A stretch of 64,000 nt of DNA from Natronolimnohabitans sp. A-GB9 (GCF_030848565.1 NZ_JAVDDV010000011.1:1-64000); one strand, 5' to 3'. Positions 9,313 to 18,033 are shown, counted from the first letter of the stretch. The notes: generated by a model from the sequence alone, not told the origin. Program-made: numbers and translations.

Positions 9313-9710
9313 CACAGTAGACACTCACGGGGTGTTCGTTCTGTGAGGCGCCACCCGGAACGGAAACTACGGAAACTGGCACTGCATACACTTGGGGGAA
9401 AGACGGGCGAGTCAGATAAGCGAACTACTACACGATCACAGCTCGTGGTCAACGCGAACTCGAAGCCCGCTGAGAGTGGACAGATAAGTACGTCAGAGGT
9501 ATCTTCTCGAGTTCGGAGTGAGACGACTGCGGCCGCTGAGCGTGCATTCTGAATCGGAGCCCTCGAGTGGTGTTCCAGTACGCACAGCGTCTCAGGATGG
9601 CAAGAATGGTAAGGAAGTCTGCCAGTAATATAAAGAATTGACTAGTTGGGTCGGCTTATACCTGCATACGTATATAATAACAAATATTATCTTGCTTGAA
9701 TGGCTGCACC
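9313..9710. other. Gene-poor stretch ending in PadR promoter
   Basis: A basic 69-codon frame from a GTG at 9343 is not convincing. The last 60 bases are AT rich and contain CATACGTATATAATAAC (about 9665-9681), a likely TATA region overlapping the small inverted repeat ATACGTAT, a plausible autoregulatory operator for the PadR gene at 9711. Confidence 0.5.
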
Positions 9711-9983
9711 ATGGACGACCTTACAGGATTCCAACGGGACCTACTATACGTGATCGCGGGCGCTGACCAGCCATCTGGACAGGACGTCAAAGAAGAGATT
9801 GAGCAGTATTACAGTTCGGAGATCAATCATGGCCGGTTGTATCCTAATCTCGATACGATCGTCAACAAGGAGCTCGTCGAGAAAGGACAACTTGACAGAC
9901 GCAAGAACTATTACGCGATCACAGGTGAGGGGGAGCAAGCAATCGAAAAGCGTCATGAGTGGGTATCCCAGTACGTCGACTGA
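9711..9983 (+). CDS. PadR-family winged-helix transcriptional regulator
   Basis: 90 aa from the ATG at 9711 (MDDLTGFQRDLLYVIAG), which matches the start of the paralogue at 20720; a TTG five codons earlier is possible. The PadR winged helix is plain: first helix FQRDLLYVIAG, recognition-helix region GRLYPNLDTIVNKELVEKG, and wing DRRKNYYAITGEGEQAIEKR. Members bind short palindromes as dimers, usually to repress an adjacent gene or themselves. This is the short form without the extended C-terminal dimerisation helix. A TATA/inverted-repeat segment lies directly upstream. Confidence 0.9.
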   Translation: MDDLTGFQRDLLYVIAGADQPSGQDVKEEIEQYYSSEINHGRLYPNLDTIVNKELVEKGQLDRRKNYYAITGEGEQAIEKRHEWVSQYVD

Positions 9984-10027
9984 ATTGAGATCAGAAGCGG
10001 TCTGGATCATTTCTTTGCTCCCTGAAT

Positions 10028-10055
10028 CGGTAAGTACAGGTAATACAGTTACCGG
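10028..10055 (+). repeat. Dispersed intergenic repeat with inverted ends (copy)
   Basis: Begins CGGTAAGTACAGG and ends CAGTTACCGG, so the outer six bases form an inverted repeat. It lies 45 nt after the PadR stop. Close relatives are at 15525-15552 and 22466-22493, and half-like copies at 8119-8130 and, reversed, at 18486-18497. Confidence 0.7.
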
Positions 10056-10191
10056 AGTCGTGACAGGTGGCGTGCTGGAGTGACGAGTCGTCCACACGGG
10101 GGACTTGATATGTGATTACACTTTCCGTCTAATAAATGTCTAATCTAGGAACTACAAAAAATTATATATTTGTATAAAATAAGTTTATCAC

Positions 10192-10380
10192 ATGAGTGGC
10201 CCCTCGAATGTACGCCTCTTTGCAATAGCACTAGTTTCCGCACTCCTAAGCCTCGTCTTTTATGGCATAATCAATGAGATATATAAAACAAATGATGGTG
10301 GATGGTTGACACTAGTAATCGCCGTTGGAGTCTTTTCAATATTAATGTTCGTCGAAGGTTTCATGACAGGTGATAGCTGA
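10192..10380 (+). CDS. Small two-helix membrane protein
   Basis: 62 aa with two hydrophobic helices (LFAIALVSALLSLVFYGII and LTLVIAVGVFSILMFVEGF) joined by a short polar loop. The AT-rich TATA-like block TTATATATTTGTATAAAAT ends about 15 nt before the ATG, consistent with a leaderless transcript. Function unknown; it may be a small envelope protein. Confidence 0.7.
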   Translation: MSGPSNVRLFAIALVSALLSLVFYGIINEIYKTNDGGWLTLVIAVGVFSILMFVEGFMTGDS

Positions 10381-10538
10381 TAAGATAGAACGGTTATCTT
10401 ATCTGACAGAGATTCTGGCGTTCAGTCCGCAAACCCATTTATCGGCGTGTTCTCCGTCAAAATGGATGAAATCAACACCGTAGGAAGCGTTCTGTGGCTC
10501 CCTATATTTATCCAAGACCGACTTTTCTCCAACTGAAT

Positions 10539-10799
10539 TTAATTGGACTCGAGGTCTCGAACGTCGAGTTCACCGGCGAGATACTGTTTGCCCTCACGAG
10601 TAATGTCGTAGACACCGTTGCCAAGATGAACGAGAAGTCCATACTCGACGAGCGTCTTGCAGCGAGCGTTGATGTGTTGTCTAGAGAATCGTACACGGTC
10701 GCTCTCAGCCATCTTTTTGGGTGTATCGGGCCCAGCGTCAGCTAGATGTTCCAGAATCCGATCGTCAGCGCGAGACATCCAGTCAGCGTCAAAGCGCAT
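10539..10799 (-). CDS. Winged-helix repressor of the PhiH1-repressor type
   Basis: 86 aa. The pattern ADDRILEHLADAGPDTPKKMAE, FSRQHINARCKTLVEYGLLVHLGNGVYDITREGKQYLAGELD is the winged helix found in many haloarchaeal phage PhiH1-type repressors and MarR-like regulators. The start ATG at 10799 is followed directly by the first helix. The gene is divergent from the HalOD1 protein at 10921 with about 120 nt between them, so it may control that gene or itself. Confidence 0.85.
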   Translation of the reverse strand: MRFDADWMSRADDRILEHLADAGPDTPKKMAESDRVRFSRQHINARCKTLVEYGLLVHLGNGVYDITREGKQYLAGELDVRDLESN

Positions 10800-10920
10800 A
10801 CTCCACTCTGCTTGCGCCGACAGTATCCCACACGCGCTAAGTCAAGTATTGAGTCTATACGCAACTGTAGTTGACTCCAAACTCTTTAAGCATCGTCAAT
10901 CCGAAGCACTGATCGTTCAA

Positions 10921-11172
10921 ATGGATCGATCACCGAGAAATGGGGATAGCTCATCAACCGATCTTGTCGTTGCAATCATCGAGACGCTGGAAGCATGTGG
11001 ACTCGACCGTGACGACTACCAACTCTACGACACTGTTGATCCCGAAGCACTTGAACAGTTGCTGGACTCATCGACTCGAGATCTCGAAGTTCGATTCACT
11101 GTTGAAGGTATTCGAATTGCTGTGACGTCGGATGGTATCGACGTTTTGGCTGACGAACAGCCAATGTGTTAG
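10921..11172 (+). CDS. HalOD1 output domain protein
   Basis: 83 aa. A longer frame from 10657 runs through the divergent repressor and is not real upstream of the ATG at 10921. The order LYDTVDPEALEQLLDSS, LEVRFTVEGIRIAVTSDGIDVL is the HalOD1 pattern, a small haloarchaeal domain often fused to response regulators or encoded alone; its output is not known. It is a paralogue of the protein at 22183. Confidence 0.8.
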   Translation: MDRSPRNGDSSSTDLVVAIIETLEACGLDRDDYQLYDTVDPEALEQLLDSSTRDLEVRFTVEGIRIAVTSDGIDVLADEQPMC

Positions 11173-11469
11173 ATTAGTCGCGAAGCCCGCAACCACTCGG
11201 GTTCCCGTAGACGATATTTTGATACGGACTGCTGTAACTATGTACCGCCGATCGCCAGGACGGGGTCGGCGATCGGCGGTAATTGACTACAGAAGACCGT
11301 ATGAGACGATGGAAAAGTAGCATAGTGCTATTCCCACAGCTCCTTTTATATCATATAAACTGAACTATTCGTTCATTACGCGTGCGAATGTATCAACGGA
11401 AGTCAAAACAGATGGGAATGATAGCATGACACCAGCAAGTACTTAGTCAGAACATTATTATTGTTATAT
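11173..11469. other. Gene-free stretch with 13-bp hairpin
   Basis: No gene. A perfect 13-bp inverted repeat (ACCGCCGATCGCC / its complement, loop of 11 nt) lies at 11244-11280. It is GC rich and without a following T-run. The rest is AT rich and contains the promoter of the lipoprotein at 11470. Confidence 0.65.
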
Positions 11470-11907
11470 ATGAAGCGGCGTACCTTTCTTGCTTCTGTGG
11501 CAGGAGGAAGTATCGTTGCCAATTCAGGATGTCTTAGTCAGATTTCGGGATTTGGTCTTGATACAGAATTTGAGACGACTGACGCGGAATTGCCCGCCGA
11601 AGATCCACCAGATGTAACTGTTGATGATAATACTGTTACCGTCCGAGGGACGATTGAATACGGCTCAAGTGAATGTGGTGCAGTTGAATTGGCTCACGCG
11701 GAGTACGAAACTTCACAAGAAAAATTAGACGTGCTTGTAGTTGCTGCTGACGATTCAGGTTCGCTGTCATCCTGTTCAGACGACCTTGTTCAAACGGGTT
11801 ACCGTCTTGAGGCCACCGTTAACGATCTCCTCCGATCAGTTGCTGCAACTGAACACCATCTGGCAGGAGAAACATATTCGACAACTATTGATTCTATTGA
11901 TACCTGA
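11470..11907 (+). CDS. Tat-exported lipoprotein, function unknown
   Basis: 145 aa from the ATG at 11470; the ATG three codons earlier would precede the signal. The N-terminus MKRRTFLASVAGGSIVANSGC has the twin-arginine motif, a short hydrophobic stretch and a lipobox with Cys near residue 21, typical of haloarchaeal Tat lipoproteins anchored to the outer face of the membrane. The mature part is acidic with several Cys and a beta-rich pattern (VTVRGTIEYGSSECGAVELAHAEY). No relatives recognised. Confidence 0.85.
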   Translation: MKRRTFLASVAGGSIVANSGCLSQISGFGLDTEFETTDAELPAEDPPDVTVDDNTVTVRGTIEYGSSECGAVELAHAEYETSQEKLDVLVVAADDSGSLSSCSDDLVQTGYRLEATVNDLLRSVAATEHHLAGETYSTTIDSIDT

Positions 11908-12682
11908 TATATAACCGATTTGGACGCTTTATTCTGTTATTTGCTTGCTCTGTAGTGTGCGGATGGGCCACTGAACCAGCTCTGTAAAGGAGTTGATCTC
12001 GATGAGTGGCTCGCAATCATCGCTTTCAATAACAGGGAGAAAGCCCCTGGCGCGCTCGAGTTCCGCACCTCGCTGCGCTCCTCACAGGTTGCGGTGCTTG
12101 CGTCGGCGGGGTTCCTCGAGCGCGCCAGCCCCTTTCAGACCCACCCACGTGGACTGATCGGGCTGCTGTTGCGTTGGTTGCTCGCTCTTGGGGACCGGCC
12201 CGCCCCGCTCGCCGCATGCCGCCCTCCGCGTCGCTCGCGACCGACCATTCCGGGCTGCGGTTCGCTCCTGGCGTCGCTCACCGTTCCGGGCTAAAATGAA
12301 TCTGGTCTCGGCGCCAGCATTAAGCGCGTTTTCGGTTGCGCCCCTCGCGGGCTTTCGCGTTCCAGCGCTTGGTGCCGCCTGCGCTGTCGCGCGCCACACC
12401 GCGGCGCGCGTTCTCGACGACAGTCGCGCTGGACACGGACCCGCAGTCCGGGCCGGACACGAGAAACGGCTTAAAGCTGGCCGCTCGCTTCGGGCGGGTC
12501 GCCGCGCGGTGCTGGTTGGGACACCGCATTCAGGCGCGCTCTCGCTCGCGCCCGGATGGGCGCTCGCGAAGGCGCGAGCGCGAGCGCGCAGATGGATCTA
12601 GTCGGTCGGTGTCGTCGGAAAACCGCGATGTCACAGCATCGCGGTGGCAGACGCGTGAGCGCCTTTGGAGATCAGAACTCCA
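11908..12682. other. GC-rich gene-free region upstream of the OB-fold gene
   Basis: About 600 bases from 12020 to 12610 are very GC rich with frames open on both strands, but all give Arg/Ala-rich, non-acidic proteins and are rejected as genes. A 9-bp hairpin (ACCGCGATG/CATCGCGGT, 12622-12645) lies 37 nt before the next ATG, and a smaller one (GGAG/CTCC) ends at it, suggesting a structured leader. Confidence 0.55.
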
Positions 12683-13579
12683 ATGTCTAGTAACAACTCG
12701 AGTAGCAAGGTCGTTACGGTCGATGAACAGGCACTCAAACAGGCGGACGAGCAGGCAGTCGATGAAGACGGCTTCCCGGTCGTCGACGAGACGCCGGAAT
12801 TCGAGGCAACAGTCGAGCAAGAGATCCAAGCAAAGGTGGATGCGAACCACCCAGACGGCATCGTCGATACGAGCGATGACCGGATCTATGGCGCGACCCT
12901 CGAACAGGAAGAGCGCATTCGAGCACGAGAGGATGAGATCGAGCGGATCAGTGCCCAAGCCGAGTTGGGAACACAGGAAGGCCGAGAGAAGCGGACGCGA
13001 GCAATCGCTGCGAACCAGAGCAAAGCGCGGCGTCTCGAGTTCCAGAAACGGGCGGCGAGCGTGGATCCGATGGCGGACCCGGAGCGAGCAGATCCCCGGA
13101 CAGAGCTTACTCAAGAGCAGTTGGCGGCCGTGAACAAGCAGTCGATGCGACTCGCAAAGCAATTGGATGGTTGGTCTCGAGCAGCGATCAGCCGGCGGTT
13201 GAGTGAAGCCGTCGTCGGTGGCCAAGACCTGACAAGTGCGGTCGTCAACGTGTTCGAGGAACTGCAGATGGCGCCCGGACACGTGATCCCCATTGGAAAA
13301 CTCGAGGAGGTCTCTCGGAAAGAGGTGAGCATCGAAGGGCGTGTCGAAACCCTGTGGGATCCCTCGCATCCGAGTATCGCACAGGTCGGGCTCATCGCAG
13401 ACGACAGTGGACAGACGCGTGTGACCATCTGGAAGTCCTCAGATGCGCCGTGGATCGAGGAAGGCGAGCAAGTGCGCATTCACAAGGCTGCCCGGAACTG
13501 GCATGAAGGCCGTGTCTCACTGGCCGTGACCGGGTGGTCGATGATCCACTTCCCCGAGCGCGGCCGCTGGTGGGAATAG
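12683..13579 (+). CDS. RPA-like OB-fold single-stranded DNA-binding protein
   Basis: 298 aa from the ATG at 12683. The N-terminal 110 residues are acidic and helical. The C-terminal part (KEVSIEGRVETLWDPSHP, AQVGLIADDSGQTRVTIWKSS, EGEQVRIHKAARNWHEGRVSLAVTGWS) is a typical OB fold of archaeal replication protein A. Such proteins coat single-stranded DNA in replication, repair and conjugative transfer. Unlike chromosomal RPA it has a single OB fold and no evident zinc finger. It is preceded by hairpins in the leader and stands alone. Confidence 0.85.
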   Translation: MSSNNSSSKVVTVDEQALKQADEQAVDEDGFPVVDETPEFEATVEQEIQAKVDANHPDGIVDTSDDRIYGATLEQEERIRAREDEIERISAQAELGTQEGREKRTRAIAANQSKARRLEFQKRAASVDPMADPERADPRTELTQEQLAAVNKQSMRLAKQLDGWSRAAISRRLSEAVVGGQDLTSAVVNVFEELQMAPGHVIPIGKLEEVSRKEVSIEGRVETLWDPSHPSIAQVGLIADDSGQTRVTIWKSSDAPWIEEGEQVRIHKAARNWHEGRVSLAVTGWSMIHFPERGRWWE

Positions 13580-13641
13580 CCGAAGCAGACCCCTTTTTTG
13601 CTGGTGTGAACGCAGTCACCGCCACCTCCCACCTCCTCCAC

Positions 13642-13688
13642 GGTCCGGGCTGCTCACGGCCAATGGCCGTTCGCTGCCGGGCTTTCGC
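13642..13688 (+). repeat. 47-nt dispersed element (copy 1)
   Basis: A segment beginning GGTCCGGGCTGCTCACGG and ending GCTGCCGGGCTTTCGC, with inner palindrome ACGGCCAATGGCCGT. A clearly related copy lies at 20604-20650. Both are intergenic and upstream of a small regulatory-type gene. Confidence 0.6.
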
Positions 13689-13733
13689 TACGGCATGAGT
13701 CCCGTGCTACCACTATCAACTGAGATGTTTCTG

Positions 13734-13757
13734 TGCCCCACGAGTGGGTGAGGGGCA
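13734..13757 (+). promoter_or_regulatory. GGGTG-loop leader hairpin (copy b)
   Basis: Stem TGCCCC/GGGGCA around loop ACGAGTGGGTGA, preceded by GTTTC and ending 32 nt before the ATG at 13790. Confidence 0.65.
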
Positions 13758-13789
13758 GTCGGAGCTGCTCATTGCCTCTCGAGAACACC

Positions 13790-13975
13790 ATGACTCTCAG
13801 AGAAATTTATGAGACGGCGTTCGACGAAGACGTCCAGCCCGACTCGAGTGCCAGTTCGTGTCCGAAGTGCAACGGACGGGTTACCACCAACGTAGTCGAA
13901 ACCATGTGTGAAGACTGTGGGTATCTCGTGGAAACGCAACACAACCAGATGCGGAGACGAGTCAATTACGCGTAG
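13790..13975 (+). CDS. Small TFIIB-type zinc-ribbon protein
   Basis: 61 aa. CPKC and CEDC pairs (CPKCNGRVTTNVVETMCEDCGYLV) form a zinc ribbon like that at the N-terminus of TFB, without the cyclin repeats; the full protein is MTLREIYETAFDEDV plus the ribbon. The ATG at 13790 follows the leader hairpin. Such free ribbons are common on haloarchaeal plasmids; a role in transcription is inference. Confidence 0.8.
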   Translation: MTLREIYETAFDEDVQPDSSASSCPKCNGRVTTNVVETMCEDCGYLVETQHNQMRRRVNYA

Positions 13976-14050
13976 ATCGCATGCTATTAGCCAAAATCAT
14001 ACAAGTATTGGAGCAAGACATTTACCGAAGGGATAACAAGAGTTTGGACA

Positions 14051-14188
14051 ATGCCAGAATGTGATGGCTGTGGCTCTCATGTCACTGAGAGCTATTACCG
14101 GGTTTTCGCTGTTGATGGGAAGCTCCCAGCGTGTATCCATTGTTCCACCAACCGTGACGCTCGAGAAGCAGGACTCCGCGACCAGTAG
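14051..14188 (+). CDS. 45-aa zinc-finger protein (DUF7563-like)
   Basis: 45 aa, MPECDGCGSHVTESYYRVF at the start. Two CxxC pairs (CDGC and CIHC) flank an aromatic strand, and the tail NRDAREAGLRD matches the usual end of this small haloarchaeal family as I remember it. It lies in the same direction as, and 75 nt after, the zinc-ribbon gene. Function unknown. Confidence 0.75.
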   Translation: MPECDGCGSHVTESYYRVFAVDGKLPACIHCSTNRDAREAGLRDQ

Positions 14189-14274
14189 CTTCTAAGTAAT
14201 TCTATTGCTAGCTCTTCTCTATCGAACTATAACCTGCATCGAGACGCAAGATAACACGATCCACTATCCAATCA

Positions 14275-15165
14275 ATGACTGATCGATATTCTGATTTTGA
14301 GGAACTTCGTCCGACCGGCGAAGCGTCAGATGTTCCAGATGAGACACTCAGCGAGTGTAACGACGGTGAACCTGATCGACAGCGGGTTGCGACGGCGACG
14401 ACTGGATATCCAGACACACCAGCGGAAACGGATACCGAGTGTCGGTCCTGTGGCGCACCGATCCCAGCTGACCAGACGAAATGCCTGTTCTGTCTCACCA
14501 ACCATCTCGAGAACTCCTCTTCTGAGACAGACGCACCAGCACCAGAGTGGACGCTCCTCGGCGTCGTCCACATGCTGGTCGAGTCGTCGACGTTCTACGG
14601 CGCCGTCGCGAAAGGCGGGGCCGCTGCGACGCTCCTTGCCTCGAGTGTGACGGGATCAACCGTCGACGACTGCATGATCATCTATGATCTCGAGGACGGG
14701 CCCGTAGCCCAATTGACTAACCAGTGGCCTGTGCTTCCTGCTGCAGTACAGATCAAATCTGCTGACGGTGAGCAACTTCTCGCGGCCGCCCGTGATCGAA
14801 CAAGATGGAGTGACCAACCCCACCCAGCCGCGGATAGTGACCACGAACCTACAACATATCTCTACGACGAAGGTGGGACTGGTATTCGCGACGAGCAGCG
14901 ACTCACGACGCTGCTCGACAACGCCGGTGATGATGCGTGGTTAGTCCCTGCAATTGCCCTCCAGCAGGCACCTCAAGAGCGTGAAACTGAGAATCAGGAC
15001 AGTGGCATTCCGACCAAAGAACGCCTCGAGTGTCACCAGTGCGGACGCACAACCGATCATCGATTCAGCGATCATGAATCGGTTCCCGACGAAACCTGGA
15101 CCGGCCACGCAATCTGGGAGTGCCAGGTCTGCGGGACGCCGCGCTACGGGCCGAACCCAGAATGA
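14275..15165 (+). CDS. Haloarchaeal protein with N- and C-terminal zinc ribbons
   Basis: 296 aa. The acidic N-terminal 55 residues lead to a first CxxC pair set (CRSCGAPIPADQTKCLFC). The middle (residues 85-245) is an alpha/beta domain (LGVVHMLVESSTFYGAVAKG, CMIIYDLEDGPVAQLTNQW), and the C-terminus holds a second ribbon (CHQCGRTTDHRF ... CQVCGTPRYGPN). Both pairs are complete, so zinc binding is likely; a nucleic-acid role is inference. It begins 86 nt after the small zinc-finger gene. Confidence 0.75.
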   Translation: MTDRYSDFEELRPTGEASDVPDETLSECNDGEPDRQRVATATTGYPDTPAETDTECRSCGAPIPADQTKCLFCLTNHLENSSSETDAPAPEWTLLGVVHMLVESSTFYGAVAKGGAAATLLASSVTGSTVDDCMIIYDLEDGPVAQLTNQWPVLPAAVQIKSADGEQLLAAARDRTRWSDQPHPAADSDHEPTTYLYDEGGTGIRDEQRLTTLLDNAGDDAWLVPAIALQQAPQERETENQDSGIPTKERLECHQCGRTTDHRFSDHESVPDETWTGHAIWECQVCGTPRYGPNPE

Positions 15166-15571
15166 ATTGCCACGCACCATGTCTTAACCAACAAACGACG
15201 ATGGTGCAGCGTGGATGTTGGTTAATCGAAGCAGTAGTCCATGCGATCGTGTTCTGTTTGTCTGCGCTGCGATCGGCTGAGTCGCAATCAATGGATCCAC
15301 GCAACACACCAGATATAGACTGTATCATGCACTCACCCAACTCAACAATCTCGAGGGTGATCAGCTAACTGACGCAGACAGAAACGATCGAGACAGCAAC
15401 GGCGCTCTTGGAAGAAGTGAGTCTTCTCACTCGACCAGAGCGTCGTGAACCTACTGATACCCACATCAACTCTAACCGAGCGTGCCACAGAATCGATTAC
15501 AGGGCCATTGGACTCCGTAGTGAACGGTAAGTACAGGGGAAGCAGTTACCGGGCAAGGAATATGCACTCAG
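15166..15571. other. Gene-free stretch with dispersed repeat at its end
   Basis: No gene seen. A nearly complete copy of the 28-nt repeat (begins CGGTAAGTACAGG, ends CAGTTACCGG) lies at 15525-15552, directly downstream of the small minus-strand gene. Confidence 0.55.
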
Positions 15572-15685
15572 TTATTTGAACCACTCACTATTGAGTCTTC
15601 CATCCCCGTTCCAATACCAGCGAATATAGGTATAGAAAATAGCGAGTATAACAGCAAGGGAAACGACTGTTCCTATGGGTTGCAT
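15572..15685 (-). CDS. 37-aa membrane peptide
   Basis: The minus strand reads MQPIGTVVSLAVILAIFYTY and continues with IRWYWNGDGRLNSEWFK. A single hydrophobic helix is followed by a polar, tryptophan-containing tail. The minus-strand sequence AGGGGATT directly before the ATG fits a ribosome binding site. The 28-nt repeat lies 20 nt past its stop. Single-pass micro-membrane protein, function unknown. Confidence 0.5.
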   Translation of the reverse strand: MQPIGTVVSLAVILAIFYTYIRWYWNGDGRLNSEWFK

Positions 15686-15836
15686 AATCCCCTGTACTAA
15701 TTTGTTTTACATATAACTGGTGGTCACTTCGCACGTCTACTTACCGGCTGATTCAATCAAAAAGAGTTGAAGCAAATCACTTGCAGGGCTTTCTATAACG
15801 TGCTCCCTAACCAGCAACTCCACTCGAGCTGGAGAT

Positions 15837-15977
15837 ATGAGTTCCGAAGGCGTTCACGTTGATTCGATGCTACCGCCGAGTCAGACGGTCTGCGACCACT
15901 GTCAATGTTACTACCGGTCCAGATCGCTCTACCACTCGAGAAATGCGCGCTCCAACAGTGATTTTGTGCGCCGGTGA
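15837..15977 (+). CDS. Possible 46-aa Cys-containing protein
   Basis: 46 codons with CDHCQC near residue 20 and a basic, Ser-rich tail. The stop TGA falls in the loop of the leader hairpin of the next gene. Only two to three Cys are present, so a complete zinc site within one chain is not obvious. Weak support. Confidence 0.3.
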   Translation: MSSEGVHVDSMLPPSQTVCDHCQCYYRSRSLYHSRNARSNSDFVRR

Positions 15978-15992
15978 TGGGTGCCGGCGCAC
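15966..15992 (+). promoter_or_regulatory. GGGTG-loop leader hairpin (copy c)
   Basis: Nine-bp perfect stem GTGCGCCGG/CCGGCGCAC with loop TGATGGGTG, preceded by ATTTT; about 55 nt upstream of the start codons at 16046/16052. This is the strongest stem of the set. Confidence 0.7.
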
Positions 15993-16051
15993 TGAGCAGA
16001 AACAGACGAACACTGACCAAGGTGTCGGCGAACTAAGGTGAGGAAATGCAT

Positions 16052-16546
16052 ATGATCATCTACGCACTGGTAGAGGCATCGACAGCAGAAGAAGCGCTTT
16101 CAACTGGACAGACGGTGTTCGATCGACTAGTCGGTGCAGAGCCGCAGTCCTGTGCAGTATTCGACTACTACGTCACCTTCGACGAAGAGGACACGACAGT
16201 GGCTGGAAAAGCACGGTGGGGTGACCTGCCGACGGCTGCGCCCATCACATCAGAAGAAGGCGAGGACCTCCTCGAGCGGGCCTGGGAGACCACGAAGAAA
16301 GAGTTCCAGCGCAATCTGAACCGAGTGAAGCAAGCACTCGAGGAACGCAGCGACGACGAAATCATGCGCGACGCGGGCCTTGCCCGTCATGCCTTCAAGC
16401 GGGTCGGTGCCTCCCAAGGCCCGTCGATCTGCTTGTACGATCAACATGCGACTGGGATCCGTCATCGCGGACACCTCGATCGACTCCTCGAGGAAAAGGG
16501 TGAGAACAAGACGTGCTGGATCGTGCCGGCAGACGTCCATTTCTGA
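16052..16546 (+). CDS. Hypothetical protein with leader hairpin
   Basis: 164 aa from the ATG at 16052, placed about 9 nt after GGTGAGG; the ATG at 16046 is an alternative. The fold is mixed: MIIYALVEASTAEEALSTGQTVFDRLV is a ferredoxin-like strand-helix start, then a long charged helix (ERAWETTKKEFQRNLNRVKQAL) and a C-terminal strand (TCWIVPADV). No known domain. The next gene starts 6 nt after the stop, so the two are probably one operon. Confidence 0.7.
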   Translation: MIIYALVEASTAEEALSTGQTVFDRLVGAEPQSCAVFDYYVTFDEEDTTVAGKARWGDLPTAAPITSEEGEDLLERAWETTKKEFQRNLNRVKQALEERSDDEIMRDAGLARHAFKRVGASQGPSICLYDQHATGIRHRGHLDRLLEEKGENKTCWIVPADVHF

Positions 16547-16552
16547 GTGACC

Positions 16553-16918
16553 ATGCCACGAATACCCAACTGGACGCGAGAGAGTCGAACACCCACGCTA
16601 GCATATCAAAACACAGAGACTGGAGCGCGAGCCGTTCTGCATCGTGCACCGGATTCCTACGCGTACAAGTGGCGAGCAGCGATCCTCGTCGACGGCTATC
16701 CCATCTGGTCTCGAGGCTTCGAGACCAAAGAAGCGACCAGCGTTCGGGATGCACTTCGGGACCGACCAGACCCCGAACTCTCGTGTCCAGAGTGTCCGAA
16801 CGACGATGTCATCGTCGGCCAGAAAGCTGCTGCTGGTGCGAAGGTTAAGCGATGGTTCGACTGTCCTGACTGTGGCTACGAAGCGCCCTCGAAGATCGTC
16901 TACGGCGCAGAACGCTAG
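16553..16918 (+). CDS. Hypothetical zinc-ribbon protein
   Basis: 121 aa; ATG at 16553 (a GTG two codons earlier is possible). The N-terminal half is a beta-rich domain (ARAVLHRAPDSYAYKWRAAILVDGYPIWSRGF). The C-terminus has CPECPNDDVIV ... FDCPDCGYEA, a complete four-Cys ribbon. It follows the preceding gene after 6 nt and is probably co-expressed with it under the hairpin leader. Confidence 0.7.
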   Translation: MPRIPNWTRESRTPTLAYQNTETGARAVLHRAPDSYAYKWRAAILVDGYPIWSRGFETKEATSVRDALRDRPDPELSCPECPNDDVIVGQKAAAGAKVKRWFDCPDCGYEAPSKIVYGAER

Positions 16919-17042
16919 CAGAACAGATAGTGAGTAGCAACGCAACTCATAGTTTCATCTCATTTCTCTCGAGTAGTTGAGAAGTTGGAACTGATGAATA
17001 CAAAGCGCATATCTCGCATATGACCGATGTGGCTTCAGAGAA

Positions 17043-17246
17043 CTACTGAGAGAGATCGGCATACAACTGAGTCATTCCACACTCCGGGCAAAGGAACGCG
17101 TGAAGCGGAGTTTGATAACCGACACCGAGACGATCAAGCACACCGCCGTCTCTCTCAGTTTTAACGTAGAGGTCTCCGACTCCTTCTGCGGTGACGTTCG
17201 TTTTCTCCATTCTAATCTCACAGTTCGGACAGTGGCGCTCACTCAT
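17043..17246 (-). CDS. Small zinc-ribbon protein
   Basis: 67 aa when started at MSERHCPNC. CPNC and CPEC pairs frame strands with VKTERDGGVLDRLGVGYQTPLHAFLCPECGMTQLYADL, a form common in haloarchaea. The frame extends upstream to an ATG at 17366 (107 aa), but a TATA-like GTATATA about 35 nt before the inner ATG favours the short form. Function unknown. Confidence 0.7.
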   Translation of the reverse strand: MSERHCPNCEIRMEKTNVTAEGVGDLYVKTERDGGVLDRLGVGYQTPLHAFLCPECGMTQLYADLSQ

Positions 17247-17514
17247 CGGTCTCACATCATTTTCACCGGCGAGGTATATACTTGCGACATCATTCACAGA
17301 AACCGATCTGCTGAACTCATTCTCTAAGTCTTGCACGTCAATTTCAACACATTCGTGATCTGTCACACAGGGACGTATGAGAATCGACGCTAATTTCTAT
17401 GAAAAAGAGAGGGGTTCACACAGAACGGAGTTCACATCTGGAATATCTAATTCGGTTAGTGAACACTCAAAAGAAAATAATCCTCTAATACCAGTCTCGA
17501 GGTGAAAACACACC

Positions 17515-17805
17515 TCAACCAGTAGATGTCGTCTCGTCTTCGATCAGTTGTTCGAAATCGACCACCTCATCGTACTCGTCTCTGTGAGCGAGTGCTGCTT
17601 CCCCCTTTGATGTGATTTCGTAGAGTCCGGACTGTTCCTTGGGTCCGATTTTGCGTACGAGACCGTAGTCTGCAAGCATCGGCAGTCGAGTGTTGATGTT
17701 CTTTCGCCCCTTCCCCGTATGCGCCTTAAGATTCGTTGCAACGTTTCGGCCTGTTTCCTCGAGTGCCTCGAGAATCAAGAAGTCTGTCGGTTGTCGGAGT
17801 TTCAT
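17515..17805 (-). CDS. Winged-helix regulator (phage-repressor type)
   Basis: 96 aa. DFLILEALEETGRNVATNLKAHTG, KNINTRLPMLADYGLVRKIG and SGLYEITSKGEAALAHRDEYDEVVDFEQLI make a complete winged helix of the haloarchaeal PhiH1-repressor/DUF2250-like kind. Start ATG at 17805. It is divergent from the membrane protein at 18057, whose upstream region has a palindrome. Confidence 0.85.
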   Translation of the reverse strand: MKLRQPTDFLILEALEETGRNVATNLKAHTGKGRKNINTRLPMLADYGLVRKIGPKEQSGLYEITSKGEAALAHRDEYDEVVDFEQLIEDETTSTG

Positions 17806-18033
17806 TATGGCCGTCCACTGTCTATTGGGAGTAGATACTATTGTGAGATTATATTAATAACATGATTTACTGGCAGTGCTCAATGCAGTCGTTTTCTCGA
17901 CTGACAAAGCCTACAAGAGGCTTTTTGATGCCAACTCTGAGTGAAACATACAGCCACTACACATGCTTATTGCGCGTTTGACCGCTCTCAAGTGTCCAAG
18001 TTCGGTAGATCCCGACAGGGTCGCAGTTAAAAC

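Noticed and set aside
9343-9552. 69-codon frame from a GTG behind the 97-aa gene
   Set aside because: Basic, low-complexity product; nothing beyond an open frame supports it.
10657-10920. 5' extension of the HalOD1 gene at 10921
   Set aside because: It runs antisense through the winged-helix repressor and is Cys/Arg-rich; the ATG at 10921 begins the recognisable protein.
12082-12601. Open frames on both strands in the GC-rich region before the OB-fold gene
   Set aside because: Arg/Ala-rich products, no conserved pattern and mutual overlap; the openness follows from the high GC content.
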